Origin: Planctomycetota bacterium
Lineage (GTDB): Bacteria > Planctomycetota > Phycisphaerae > UBA1845
Assembly: GCA_022563615.1 (NCBI GenBank)
Contig: JADFMZ010000198.1
Span: 1-6,283 of the forward strand
Reading direction: 5' to 3'
DNA: 6,283 bases
Shown: positions 1-6,266 of the stretch, piece after piece
Layout: every line of letters begins with the position of its first letter
How positions within the stretch are numbered: the first letter of the stretch is position 1
The notes under the pieces: model-generated
The model's database searches: none
Told to the model about the DNA's origin: nothing
What the model saw: the letters and a program-made list of their open reading frames with translations, nothing else
Position numbers and translations under genes: made by a program

Positions 1-2
1 TT

Positions 3-2009
3 CTGGGGAACTTCCGGGCTGGGCTGATTGTTGCACTGGCGATCCCGCTTTCAATGCTGTTCGCGGGGAACTTGATGCTTCGAGTGGGCATCGCCGGCAG
101 TTTGATGAGCTTGGGTGCTATCGACTTCGGACTCATCGTGGATAGCTCGGTCATTATGATCGAGAACAGCGTTCGGCATCTGGCCGAGAGCAAAGATGGA
201 CGAACCAGAATCGAGGTCGTGCGCGATGCCGCCATCGAGGTCCGTAAGCCGACGATGTTTGGCGAACTCATCATCATGATCGTGTACATTCCGATTCTCA
301 CGCTGGAGGGGATCGAAGGCAAACTCTTTGCGCCTATGGCGCTTACCGTGATCTTCGCCTTGGCTGGCTCGATGATCGCATCGCTAACCCTCATGCCCGT
401 ACTGGCTAGCCTATTCCTTCCAAGAAAACTCAAGGATCGTGAGCCGCTTCTCGTCCGGCTCGCAAAACGGGCGTATGCTCCCATGCTCCGTTATGTCCTC
501 AGCGCTCGCGGAGTGGTTCTTTCCGCCACGGCGGTCGCTCTGGTCAGCGCCGTATGGATTGCGCTCAATCTCGGGGCGGTCTTCATCCCGCGCCTTTCCG
601 AGGGAGCTATTGTGATCAACACCGTGCGTCTTGCGGGTGTCTCCGTGGAAGAATCCGTACGCTACGGAACGCAGATCGAGCGCCTGCTGTTGGAGAGCTT
701 CCCGGACGAAATCAACGACATCTGGTCGCGTACGGGAACCGCCGAGGTGGCGACCGATCCGATGGGAATCGAACTGACCGATGTGTTCATCACGCTGCAC
801 CCGCGAGCGCAATGGGAGAGTGCCGGCACGCAGGCGGAACTCGTACTCATGATGGAGGGCAAGCTCGCCTCCATGCCCGCGATGCGAGCCATCTTCACCC
901 AACCCATCGAAATGCGCGTCAACGAGATGGTGGCTGGCATCCGTAGCGATCTCGGCGTCAAAGTGTTTGGAGACGACTTCGTTCAACTCAAAACCATCGC
1001 CGGGCAGATCGAGGACATTCTGAAATCCATTCCCGGCAGTGCGGATACGGTAACGGAGCAAGTCACGGGCTTGCCCATGCTGAAGATTCGGTTGCGCCAA
1101 GACCAGCTCGCGCGACACGGCGTCCCCGCCAGCGAGGTGCTGGATTTCATCGCCGCCATCGGCAACATTCGCATCGGCGAGATTCGCCAAGGTCAGGTTC
1201 GGTTCCCGCTCTCGGTGCGATTGCCCGATGAGTACCGCACAGACCCGGAGCGCGTAGCCAACCTCCTGATCCCCACCGCTTCGGGACAACTCCTGCCACT
1301 CTCGCGCCTGGCGGACTTGGAGATCGTCGATGGACCGTCCACGATCAATCGTGAATGGAGCAAACGCCGCGTCGTCGTTCAGTGCAATGCTCGCGGTCGT
1401 GATGTGGCCAGCTTGGTCGCCGAGGCGCGAACTCGCATCGAGTCTGAGATTGACTTCCCGCCGGGTTACTTCGTTCGATACGGGGGACAGTTCGAGCATC
1501 TGGAACGAGCAACCACCCGCCTGATGTTTGTGGTGCCGCTTGCGCTCAGCCTGATCTTCATCCTGCTGTATATCACTTACGGTCGCGTCACGGATGTAAT
1601 TCGTATCTTCCTTACGCTACCGCTGTCCGCCGTGGGGGGCATCCTTGCATTGTACCTCCGGGACATGCCGTTCAGCATTTCAGCAGGCGTCGGGTTCGTC
1701 GCGATGTCCGGCGTTTCCGTCCTCGGCGATATGGTGTTCGTGTCGTACCTTCGGAGCCTGCTCGATAAGGGCATGGCGATGTACGAAGCGATCGAACAGA
1801 CAGCCATGATGCGTCTGCGTCCCGTCTTGATGACCGGGCTGGTGGCCGCCTTGGGCTTTGTCCCGATGGCGTTCAACACAGGCGTCGGCGCAGAGGTTCA
1901 GCGTCCCCTCGCCACGGTCGTCATCGGCGGCGTCCTGACATCGACCATGCTGACGCTGCTCGTGCTACCCGTGTTCTATTCAATACTGGGAGCGAAGACG
2001 TCTGCCTGA
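3..2009 (+). CDS. Heavy-metal RND efflux transporter, CzcA-type (5' partial)
   Basis: This is the inner-membrane proton-driven pump of a tripartite system that exports metal cations from the periplasm or cytoplasm. The frame is open to the left edge, so the N-terminus is missing. 668 residues are visible, against about 1,040-1,060 in full-length relatives. The visible part starts in TM3/TM4. It carries the motif DFGLIVD with D41, D47 and E54 (numbered from base 3), spaced like CzcA D402, D408 and E415, the proton-relay acids. The GIEGKLF segment of heavy-metal RND pumps follows, then the second periplasmic porter loop with QPIEMRVNEMVAGIRSD, then the C-terminal membrane block with RLRPVLMTG and GAEVQRPLATVVIGG. 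The position of the CusA copper-binding Met573 appears to be Glu here, which favours a divalent-cation (CzcA/CnrA-like) over a Cu/Ag role. The exact metal is not decided. The membrane-fusion and outer-membrane partners are expected upstream, outside the window. The sequence looks intact to its stop. Confidence 0.95.
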   Translation: MGNFRAGLIVALAIPLSMLFAGNLMLRVGIAGSLMSLGAIDFGLIVDSSVIMIENSVRHLAESKDGRTRIEVVRDAAIEVRKPTMFGELIIMIVYIPILTLEGIEGKLFAPMALTVIFALAGSMIASLTLMPVLASLFLPRKLKDREPLLVRLAKRAYAPMLRYVLSARGVVLSATAVALVSAVWIALNLGAVFIPRLSEGAIVINTVRLAGVSVEESVRYGTQIERLLLESFPDEINDIWSRTGTAEVATDPMGIELTDVFITLHPRAQWESAGTQAELVLMMEGKLASMPAMRAIFTQPIEMRVNEMVAGIRSDLGVKVFGDDFVQLKTIAGQIEDILKSIPGSADTVTEQVTGLPMLKIRLRQDQLARHGVPASEVLDFIAAIGNIRIGEIRQGQVRFPLSVRLPDEYRTDPERVANLLIPTASGQLLPLSRLADLEIVDGPSTINREWSKRRVVVQCNARGRDVASLVAEARTRIESEIDFPPGYFVRYGGQFEHLERATTRLMFVVPLALSLIFILLYITYGRVTDVIRIFLTLPLSAVGGILALYLRDMPFSISAGVGFVAMSGVSVLGDMVFVSYLRSLLDKGMAMYEAIEQTAMMRLRPVLMTGLVAALGFVPMAFNTGVGAEVQRPLATVVIGGVLTSTMLTLLVLPVFYSILGAKTSA

Positions 2010-2066
2010 GGACCGTTTGTTCATCCTTTTTCGTCGGCGACCTAAGTGCGCCGCTGCGGCAGATGA

Positions 2067-2729
2067 ACGAGGCTGGGACGTCTGAGCGGGATAGTCGGCA
2101 AACTCAAATTCAGCGCAACCCCCGATGGTCGGACGGGCGAGCCGGGACGCTGGGAGGGGCCAGCAAAACTCATTGCCTCGGTTGGGAAAAACGCCTGCTG
2201 GGTCGGGGCGTGCGATCCGAGTCTCGGCAAATCGGGGAAACACGCAGACGATTCGGCCATCATCACCCTGCTGCGCGATTCTTCGACCGGGATACTGTAC
2301 GTGATCGACGCTGACATCCACCGTCGCAAGCCCGACCTGATCATCGAAAGCGTGCTGACCTACCAGCGTTTGCGGAGGTATATGAAGTTCGCCTTCGAGA
2401 GCAACCAGTTCCAGTCGCTCCTGGCGGACGAGCTGACCCGGCGATCCAACGCCGAGGGGCTTTACTTGCCGGTCGAGTCAGTTCATCACTCCAGCGATAA
2501 GCTGGCGCGGATTCAAAGTCTTCAGCCGCTGGTGCGGTCCGGGACGCTGCAGTTCTCGCGGCGGCACGCCCTGCTGCTGGAGCAGATGAGGTTGTTTCCG
2601 AAGGCGGCGCACGACGACGGCCCCGATGCCCTGGAGATGGCCGTCGCCGCAGCGCGAAGCGTGGGCAGCGGCAAGATCGAAGCTATCTTCGGACCGTCGC
2701 TCGGCTTGGAGCCTGGGCACTGTTGGTAG
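2067..2729 (+). pseudogene. Phage terminase large subunit remnant, nuclease domain only
   Basis: The frame is open from just after a stop at 2064-2066 to the stop at 2727-2729 (220 codons). It reads as the C-terminal RNase H-like nuclease of psiM2 ORF9-type terminase large subunits, which cut concatemeric phage DNA during head packaging. Landmarks, numbered from base 2067: CDPSLGK with D50, a YVIDADIHRRKPD strand, FESNQFQ with E111, LYLPVE, then HDDGPDALEMA with D183, D184 and D187. D50, E111 and one of the terminal aspartates fit the expected metal-binding acids. The N-terminal ATPase (Walker A/B), normally about 250 or more residues upstream, is absent, because the metal-pump gene ends only 57 bp before. 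No start with a good ribosome binding site exists; a GTG at 2301 would begin inside the domain. No other phage genes are visible. I read it as a 5'-truncated prophage relic whose nuclease part has kept its motifs. Confidence 0.8.
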
Positions 2730-2923
2730 TGGGGTCGGCAGGAGGTCGGGGGCGAGCGTGTACGAAGTGTATCGGATCGATCTCAAATCGAGCCGCAGGC
2801 TTAAGCCGGCGCGAACATCGGAGAGTCGGGGGCGCTTGGGGATACGTTTGGTTAGACGGTCTAAAAGGCAATCGGCAATTAGGAGTCGCCGATGGGGTTG
2901 GGCGCCATTAAGGTCTTGTGTAG
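2730..2923. other. Intergenic stretch without a recognisable gene
   Basis: I see no coding signal here. The short frames that cross it have no family resemblance. It contains two small perfect palindromes: GGCTTAAGCC at 2798-2807, and a 13-bp TTAGAC-G-GTCTAA at 2852-2864 that is listed separately. No T-tract follows either, so they are not good terminators. Confidence 0.5.
2852..2864. promoter_or_regulatory. 13-bp palindrome, possible operator relic
   Basis: TTAGAC-G-GTCTAA is a perfect 6+6 inverted repeat with a single central base. It lies 60 bp before the ATG of the broken gene at 2924. Its size and TAGAC/GTCTA half-sites resemble operators bound by TetR/AcrR-family repressors, but no such regulator is in the window. 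It has too short a stem and no following U-run, so it is not a terminator. A chance palindrome remains possible. Confidence 0.25.
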
Positions 2924-3350
2924 ATGAAGACGCTGAATCTATACGGATTGGGCTAACGTCGCCGAAATCATCGCCGCATTGGCTGTGGTGTTCTCACTTG
3001 CTTATGTCGGACTTGAAGTCAAACAAAATACTGCCGCCGTACAGCCTAATACTCACGTCAGCCTGGTCGAATACGGCCGCAATCAAGCTGAAGACTTAGT
3101 TGCAAACCCTGATTTAGCGGCCCTGGCTGCAAGAGCCGAAGCGGCCCCCTCTACGCCAACCAAACTCGAAAAATGTCGTCTTGTTGAGTTTACAACTTGG
3201 ATGATGGTGGCTTGGGAGGCTTCTTTGCTCCGCTGGAAAGCCGGATTAATGAACGACAAATTGTAGACAGCGATTGATGCGTATTGTGCAAGGTTGTTTC
3301 GGCGCCCTGGAATGAGAGTGTTCTGGAGGGAATCACGGCAGAACATGAGA
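2924..3350 (+). pseudogene. Small membrane-anchored protein of unknown function, frameshifted and nonsense-mutated
   Basis: The reading begins at ATG 2924 as MKTLNLY, then hits a stop at 2954-2956. If one extra base near 2945-2946 is skipped, the protein continues as DWANVAEIIAALAVVFSLAYVGLEVKQNTAAVQ. This is the typical start of a widespread family with one N-terminal membrane helix followed by a conserved (V/I)KQNT segment and a cytoplasmic helical domain. The middle (NPDLAALAARAEA, EFTTWMMVAWEA) also fits that family from memory. The frame stops at TAG 3264-3266, where relatives usually have Trp (LW). Beyond it the same frame still reads TAIDAY...RPGMRVFWRES, the expected C-terminal part. 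So the gene carries two independent lesions. The family has no assigned function that I know of. The ancestral stop is unclear: the frame stays open past that TAG until 3414, overlapping the start of miaE, and I place the end of recognisable homology near 3350. A TTG start at 2979 would give a 95-residue protein without most of the membrane helix, which is unlikely to be real. Confidence 0.7.
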
Positions 3351-3381
3351 GCAGGTCAGGGTCGTGGACAGACGGGGCATC

Positions 3382-3390
3382 TGCTATACT
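3382..3390 (+). promoter_or_regulatory. Extended -10 promoter for miaE
   Basis: TGC-TATACT is an extended -10 element: a TGn followed by a hexamer matching five of six bases of TATAAT. The only -35-like hexamer, TGGACA at 3365-3370, is just 14 bp upstream, which is too close, so the promoter would lean on the TG extension. Transcription should start about 6-7 bp downstream, at or next to the A of the miaE ATG at 3397. Confidence 0.5.
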
Positions 3391-3396
3391 TTGATC

Positions 3397-4017
3397 ATGA
3401 TCAGCGACAAAGCTAGCCGGGATCTGCCGCTCAAATGGAAAACACCCGCCCGCTGGGCCAGGCAGGTGTTGGAACAACCGCTGGCACTGCTTAACGACCA
3501 CGCACACCTGGAGAAAAAAGCTGCGACCAACGCGCTCGTTTTGCTCAACCGTTGGCCGGAACCGTCGCCTCCGGAAAACTGGGTGCAAGCCATGACCGCC
3601 ATCGCACGGGACGAGGTCGAGCATCTGGCCATCGTAACACGCTTGCTCGCTCGCCGCGGTGGGCGCTTGACGCGCACACATCGCAATCCCTACGCCCATG
3701 GTCTTCGCGATTTGGTCCGTGTTGGTCATGGGTTATTGGAACTCATGGATCGCTTGATGATCAGCGCCCTGATCGAAGCCCGTTCCTGTGAACGCTTCAT
3801 GCTCCTGGCCGACGTCGCCGAGGATCGCGAACTGGAAAAGCTCTATCGCGGTCTGTACGCCTCCGAAGCCGGACACTATCGAATCTTCATCGAACTCGCT
3901 AGAAGTCTGCCCGACGCTACGGCGGTGGCTCAGCGATGGAGCGAGCTGTTAGCCGCCGAGGTAGAGGTGATTCGCGACCAGCGCCCGGGCCCCGGCATGC
4001 ACACCGGTGTAGCCTAG
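3397..4017 (+). CDS. miaE: tRNA-(2-methylthio-N6-isopentenyladenosine) hydroxylase MiaE
   Basis: MiaE is a diiron monooxygenase that uses O2 to hydroxylate the isopentenyl group of ms2i6A37, giving ms2io6A37 in tRNAs that read codons starting with U. It acts in the cytoplasm after MiaA and MiaB. The protein is 206 residues, all alpha-helical in character, and matches the family along its length. Likely iron ligands of the ferritin-like four-helix bundle are visible in order: E39 in HAHLEKKAA, E73 and H76 in DEVEH, E127 in IEARSCERF, E157 and H160 in SEAGH. ATG 3397 is chosen because the family begins shortly before LPLKWKTP. A GTG at 3364 would add 11 residues and lies upstream of the -10 element. 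There is no Shine-Dalgarno sequence before 3397. The gene stands alone, and neither miaA nor miaB is in the window. It looks intact, and its presence predicts that the host makes ms2i6A. Confidence 0.92.
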   Translation: MISDKASRDLPLKWKTPARWARQVLEQPLALLNDHAHLEKKAATNALVLLNRWPEPSPPENWVQAMTAIARDEVEHLAIVTRLLARRGGRLTRTHRNPYAHGLRDLVRVGHGLLELMDRLMISALIEARSCERFMLLADVAEDRELEKLYRGLYASEAGHYRIFIELARSLPDATAVAQRWSELLAAEVEVIRDQRPGPGMHTGVA

Positions 4018-4080
4018 CATGGGGAGCGATGGTGGGGGCCAAGGCTCATGTCGATCTGAGATTCAAAAACGATGCGATCA

Positions 4081-4317
4081 CTACCGTTGGGCGTGAGTAC
4101 GATCTGAATGGCAACTCAGTCCCACGAAATCCGTGGCGCGAACAGTTACCGTGTGAAACGGCGATCCGTCGAACGGTAGCAGAATCTCCACTGTGTTGGT
4201 CGCGCCCTCCGGAATCGCCACCTCGATCCTTCCGTCTTTCGAATCGCGGAATCGGACACTTTCATAAACGAAACCCTTGGCTTTGTAGACGCGATTGAGG
4301 AAAGTCTTCACTTGCAT
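4081..4317 (-). pseudogene. ISL3-type transposase, N-terminal fragment
   Basis: Reading leftwards from ATG 4317, the first 40 or so of 78 residues (MQVKTFLNRV, KGFVYESVRF, RIEVAIP) resemble the extreme N-terminus of ISL3-family transposases, which begin MQVKTxLNRV and run into a zinc-ribbon with CxxCG and a YDxLPxRRFEFVPLW-like segment. Neither the cysteine pair nor anything of the DDE catalytic domain is present. After IPEGATN the sequence becomes unrelated (VEILLPFDGSPFHTVTVRA) and ends at a stop at 4081-4083. A reasonable ribosome binding site (GGAG, 10 bases before the ATG) is still in place, so a 78-residue peptide could in principle be made. I favour an internally deleted or truncated insertion sequence over a functional small gene. 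The family call rests on about 40 residues recalled from memory. Confidence 0.5.
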
Positions 4318-4380
4318 CGTTCGTGTTCTCCGGGTTGATGTCATTGCCAACACCAATTTGCCGGCTTCTCGAACGATGCA
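4313..4380. repeat. 11-bp inverted repeat around the start of the ISL3-like fragment
   Basis: TGCATCGTTCG at 4313-4323 and CGAACGATGCA at 4370-4380 are perfect reverse complements separated by 46 bases. The left arm covers the minus-strand ATG of the transposase-like fragment. The arms could form a stem in a minus-strand transcript that would bury the start codon, or mark a mobile-element rearrangement. Confidence 0.45.
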
Positions 4381-4435
4381 CTTTCTGTCCCAATAACAAA
4401 CACGTTTCTGGCCATTCCTTCAAATAAACCGACAC

Positions 4436-4465
4436 GGAGCAGAAGGGGCCACCCCTGCCAGCTCC
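4436..4465. repeat. Nested GC-rich hairpin
   Basis: An outer stem GGAGC (4436-4440) / GCTCC (4461-4465) encloses an inner stem AGGGG (4444-4448) / CCCCT (4452-4456) with a 3-base loop. The two stems are separated by a small 3 by 4 internal bulge. Ten base pairs in 30 bases is strong. No T-run follows on the plus strand. On the minus strand a TTTATTT lies about 8 bases beyond, so a weak minus-strand terminator or an insertion-sequence end are both possible. Confidence 0.4.
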
Positions 4466-4595
4466 AGAACCCGAGTCCGAGAGATCAAGTCAGCCATCGA
4501 AATCCTTCCACAGATTTGGCGGAAGAACCAAAAATATCCAGCAGTGTATAGCGAATTCCCCAACACAGCGTTTGTTGGATAGCGATGTTCATCTT

Positions 4596-5459
4596 ATGGT
4601 TCAAGCTTTTGAAATCATTCCGCCACCATCGACTCAACCTTGGGTCGAGCGCATCTGGAGTATTTCAGGAGACACCAGCGACGATCCCACCCCGATGAAA
4701 CAGATTCTTCCAGACGGCTCGGTCGAAATCCTTTTTCGGCTGGCAGGAAGCGCGACTCAAATCGCGGGGGTACGCCAGACGCCTTTTTCATCCGCCTGCG
4801 TCGTAGGGCAGCTTCGTGCTCCGCTCTCCATCCGGCTGGGTGGCATGCTCGATTGGGTGGGTGTGCGGTGTCGTCCCACCGGGGCGGCAGCCATTCTCGG
4901 CATTCCGATGCACGAACTCTCCGATCGCATTACGTCGCTCGACGAAATCGGAATCGACCTACACACAGACCGGCTTGCAGAATGCAGTGACATGCGTGCC
5001 AAGTTATCAATGGTCAACTCATGGGTCCATCAGAGACTCGCAGACGCAATCGAGCGCTGCCCGATCCGATATGCAACGGAAACGATTCTAGCCACCGGCG
5101 GACGCATGTCCGTAAAGCAAGTTGCCTGCGAAACGGGCATGAGCGAACGACAGCTTGAGCGTCGCTTTCAAAGCCTCGTCGGCGTCTCGCCCAAGTCGCT
5201 CGCGCGAATCACGCGCTTTGCGAGGGCCTTCAACCTTGCACAAACTTCCGCCAAGCCGGACTGGTGTCGCTTCGCCGCCCGAGCCGGCTACTTCGACCAG
5301 GCTCATCTCTGCCGCGACTTTTCGCTTCTCGGTGGCGGTTCACCCGAGCAGATGCGCTCGGACACCTCCGTTGATCGCTGGTGCAGCAATCTCGATTTTG
5401 ACAGATTTTCTGCAGATCTGTCGGCTTTTTCCAATACTCGCGCGCTCCGTTGCGCATAA
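4596..5459 (+). CDS. AraC-family transcriptional regulator with DUF6597-like N-terminal domain
   Basis: A DNA-binding regulator of 287 residues from ATG 4596. The N-terminal half (about 1-125) looks like the DUF6597-type sensor domain: WVERIWSI at 16-23, LPDGSVEILF at 38-47, then VGVRCRPTGAAAILG at 88-102 and a D-x-I-x-x-L-D segment. The C-terminal half holds the two helix-turn-helix units of AraC proteins. The first is about 170-212 (MSVKQVACETGMSERQLERR, GVSPKSLARI). The second is about 223-252, with the diagnostic AGYFDQAHLCRDF and a GxSPEQ variant. A 35-residue tail of no known role follows. The frame opens further upstream with TTG at 4572 and 4575, but ATG 4596 fits the family length better. 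Neither choice has a clear ribosome binding site. The inducer is unknown. The next gene, 87 bp downstream on the same strand, is a natural candidate target, by inference from position. Confidence 0.88.
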   Translation: MVQAFEIIPPPSTQPWVERIWSISGDTSDDPTPMKQILPDGSVEILFRLAGSATQIAGVRQTPFSSACVVGQLRAPLSIRLGGMLDWVGVRCRPTGAAAILGIPMHELSDRITSLDEIGIDLHTDRLAECSDMRAKLSMVNSWVHQRLADAIERCPIRYATETILATGGRMSVKQVACETGMSERQLERRFQSLVGVSPKSLARITRFARAFNLAQTSAKPDWCRFAARAGYFDQAHLCRDFSLLGGGSPEQMRSDTSVDRWCSNLDFDRFSADLSAFSNTRALRCA

Positions 5460-5485
5460 TTAAGTCAGGAACAAACAATCAAGGC

Positions 5486-5528
5486 AACCCGCCACCTGCA
5501 ATCGTAGTTCGCAGGTGATCGCGAGGTT
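5486..5528 (+). promoter_or_regulatory. Long imperfect inverted repeat upstream of the exported-protein gene
   Basis: The left arm AACC-CGC-CACCTGC runs uninterrupted over 5486-5499. The right arm is GCAGGTG (5511-5517), a 3-base bulge, GCG (5521-5523), a 1-base bulge, and GGTT (5525-5528). This gives 14 base pairs around an 11-base loop. It ends 5 bases before the GGGAG ribosome binding site of the gene at 5547. It could be an operator for the neighbouring AraC-type regulator, an RNA leader structure, or a weak terminator for the regulator gene. The missing T-run argues against the last. Confidence 0.5.
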
Positions 5529-5546
5529 TCCACGGGAGCAAGCAAT

Positions 5547-6251
5547 ATGTCCAGAACCATTACCATCATCGCTGCGTTCATCGTTGGCATCACAATCTCG
5601 TCCGCTCATGGAGCGGGAGAGAAATCCGCGCGCCAAATTCTTGACTCTTATGTCGCCGATTTCCGTAGCGATCCCGCAGCAAACATGGCCATCACCTTCG
5701 GAATCCGTGTCTCAGGTAAAGGCGGCGGCGACTGGCACGTCGTGGTGGCGGGAAAGAAAAAAACAAACAGGGATGAGTACATGGTTACACTGAGGGATGG
5801 CTTTCCAACAACACCATGCGTCTACTTCACGATCGATGTGCCCACGCTTCGCAAGCTCGACGCCGGGAAGCTTAACGCCCTCACCGCGATGGCCAAGGCG
5901 TTTTCAACTGATGTGACTCCGATGGACATTGATACGACCAAGGATTTTTCGCCGCCAGGAGAAGACTTCTTCACCATGAAATTCATTCCATTCACATTCC
6001 ATTTTTGGACGCGTGGATTGCCCGAGATCATCCCGTTCGCCGGGAACCTGACCCGAGAAACGCATGGGGCGCACGCCACGATCCTGTATTACGAGAAGGG
6101 TCTGCGGTCGGGCTGGGGGCAGATGCGAAAGGGGGATCATGTCAACGCCGATCCGCGGATGCAAACCAATCCTTTTCCAAGCATGCTAGGCTCTGTCGGA
6201 AAACTCATCAATTTCGGTTTCTCAGGCCGATGTCAAGATCAGACAACTTGA
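5547..6251 (+). CDS. Exported protein with SCP2-like N-terminal half, function unknown
   Basis: The 234-residue product begins with a Sec-type signal peptide: R3, a hydrophobic core at about 5-17, and a probable cleavage after G22 (AHG). The mature protein should therefore be periplasmic or secreted. Residues about 27-125 (ILDSYVADF, ANMAITFGIRVSG, YFTIDVPTLRKLDAGKLNAL, MDI) recall SCP2-like lipid or sterol-binding domains, which fold around a hydrophobic pocket. This is a resemblance by eye, not a firm match. The second half contains a conserved-looking block (HGAHATILYYEKGLRSGW about 173-190, MRKGDHVN about 193-200, QTNPFPSM about 206-213) that I cannot assign. Its histidines (H152, H174, H177, H198) might bind a metal, but this is speculation. 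ATG 5547 is supported by GGGAG 8 bases upstream and by the signal peptide. Only 15 bp separate its stop from the next ATG, suggesting co-transcription. It follows the AraC-type regulator on the same strand. Confidence 0.7.
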   Translation: MSRTITIIAAFIVGITISSAHGAGEKSARQILDSYVADFRSDPAANMAITFGIRVSGKGGGDWHVVVAGKKKTNRDEYMVTLRDGFPTTPCVYFTIDVPTLRKLDAGKLNALTAMAKAFSTDVTPMDIDTTKDFSPPGEDFFTMKFIPFTFHFWTRGLPEIIPFAGNLTRETHGAHATILYYEKGLRSGWGQMRKGDHVNADPRMQTNPFPSMLGSVGKLINFGFSGRCQDQTT

Positions 6252-6253
6252 TG

Positions 6254-6260
6254 AAAGGAG
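6254..6260 (+). promoter_or_regulatory. Ribosome binding site of the gene cut by the right edge
   Basis: AAAGGAG is a near-consensus Shine-Dalgarno sequence 6 bases before ATG 6267. It is the strongest such site in the window and is the reason the five-codon frame after it is accepted as a gene start. Confidence 0.7.
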
Positions 6261-6266
6261 TTCATC

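Larger units (their letters stand above)
4018..4595. other. Long mainly non-coding region between miaE and the AraC-type gene
   Basis: Nothing on the plus strand looks like a gene. The region contains, on the minus strand, the truncated ISL3-like reading frame (4081-4317), an 11-bp inverted repeat spanning 4313-4380, and a nested hairpin at 4436-4465. No clear terminator follows miaE: no GC stem with a T-run is visible. Upstream of the AraC-type gene a weak TATAGC at 4547-4552 could be a -10, but it has no matching -35. The region looks like the debris of a mobile-element insertion. Confidence 0.6.

Noticed and set aside
411..1499. A 362-codon open frame on the minus strand inside the metal-pump gene
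   Set aside because: It is antisense to a clearly conserved transporter. Its product is rich in Arg, His and Asp with no domain, typical of a mirror frame in GC-rich coding DNA.
2049..2064. GCCGC-T-GCGGC palindrome as a terminator for the metal-pump gene
   Set aside because: The stem has almost no loop and no T-run follows. The T-rich stretch at 2027-2031 comes before it.
2301..2729. A GTG start giving a 142-residue protein from the terminase region
   Set aside because: The homology clearly continues upstream in the same frame to about 2200, including the CDPSLGK acid motif, so 2301 is internal and not a true start.
2979..3266. A 95-residue protein from TTG 2979
   Set aside because: The start falls within the membrane helix, and the recognisable N-terminus lies upstream in a shifted frame. 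The stop replaces an expected Trp with homology continuing beyond it, so it is part of a pseudogene.
3190..3729. A 179-codon minus-strand frame across the broken gene and the start of miaE
   Set aside because: It spans two unrelated plus-strand coding regions, has no family resemblance and no ribosome binding site, and conflicts with miaE.
3936..4298. A 120-codon plus-strand frame overlapping the end of miaE
   Set aside because: It starts inside miaE in another frame and its product resembles nothing. Its second half is antisense to the ISL3-like fragment.
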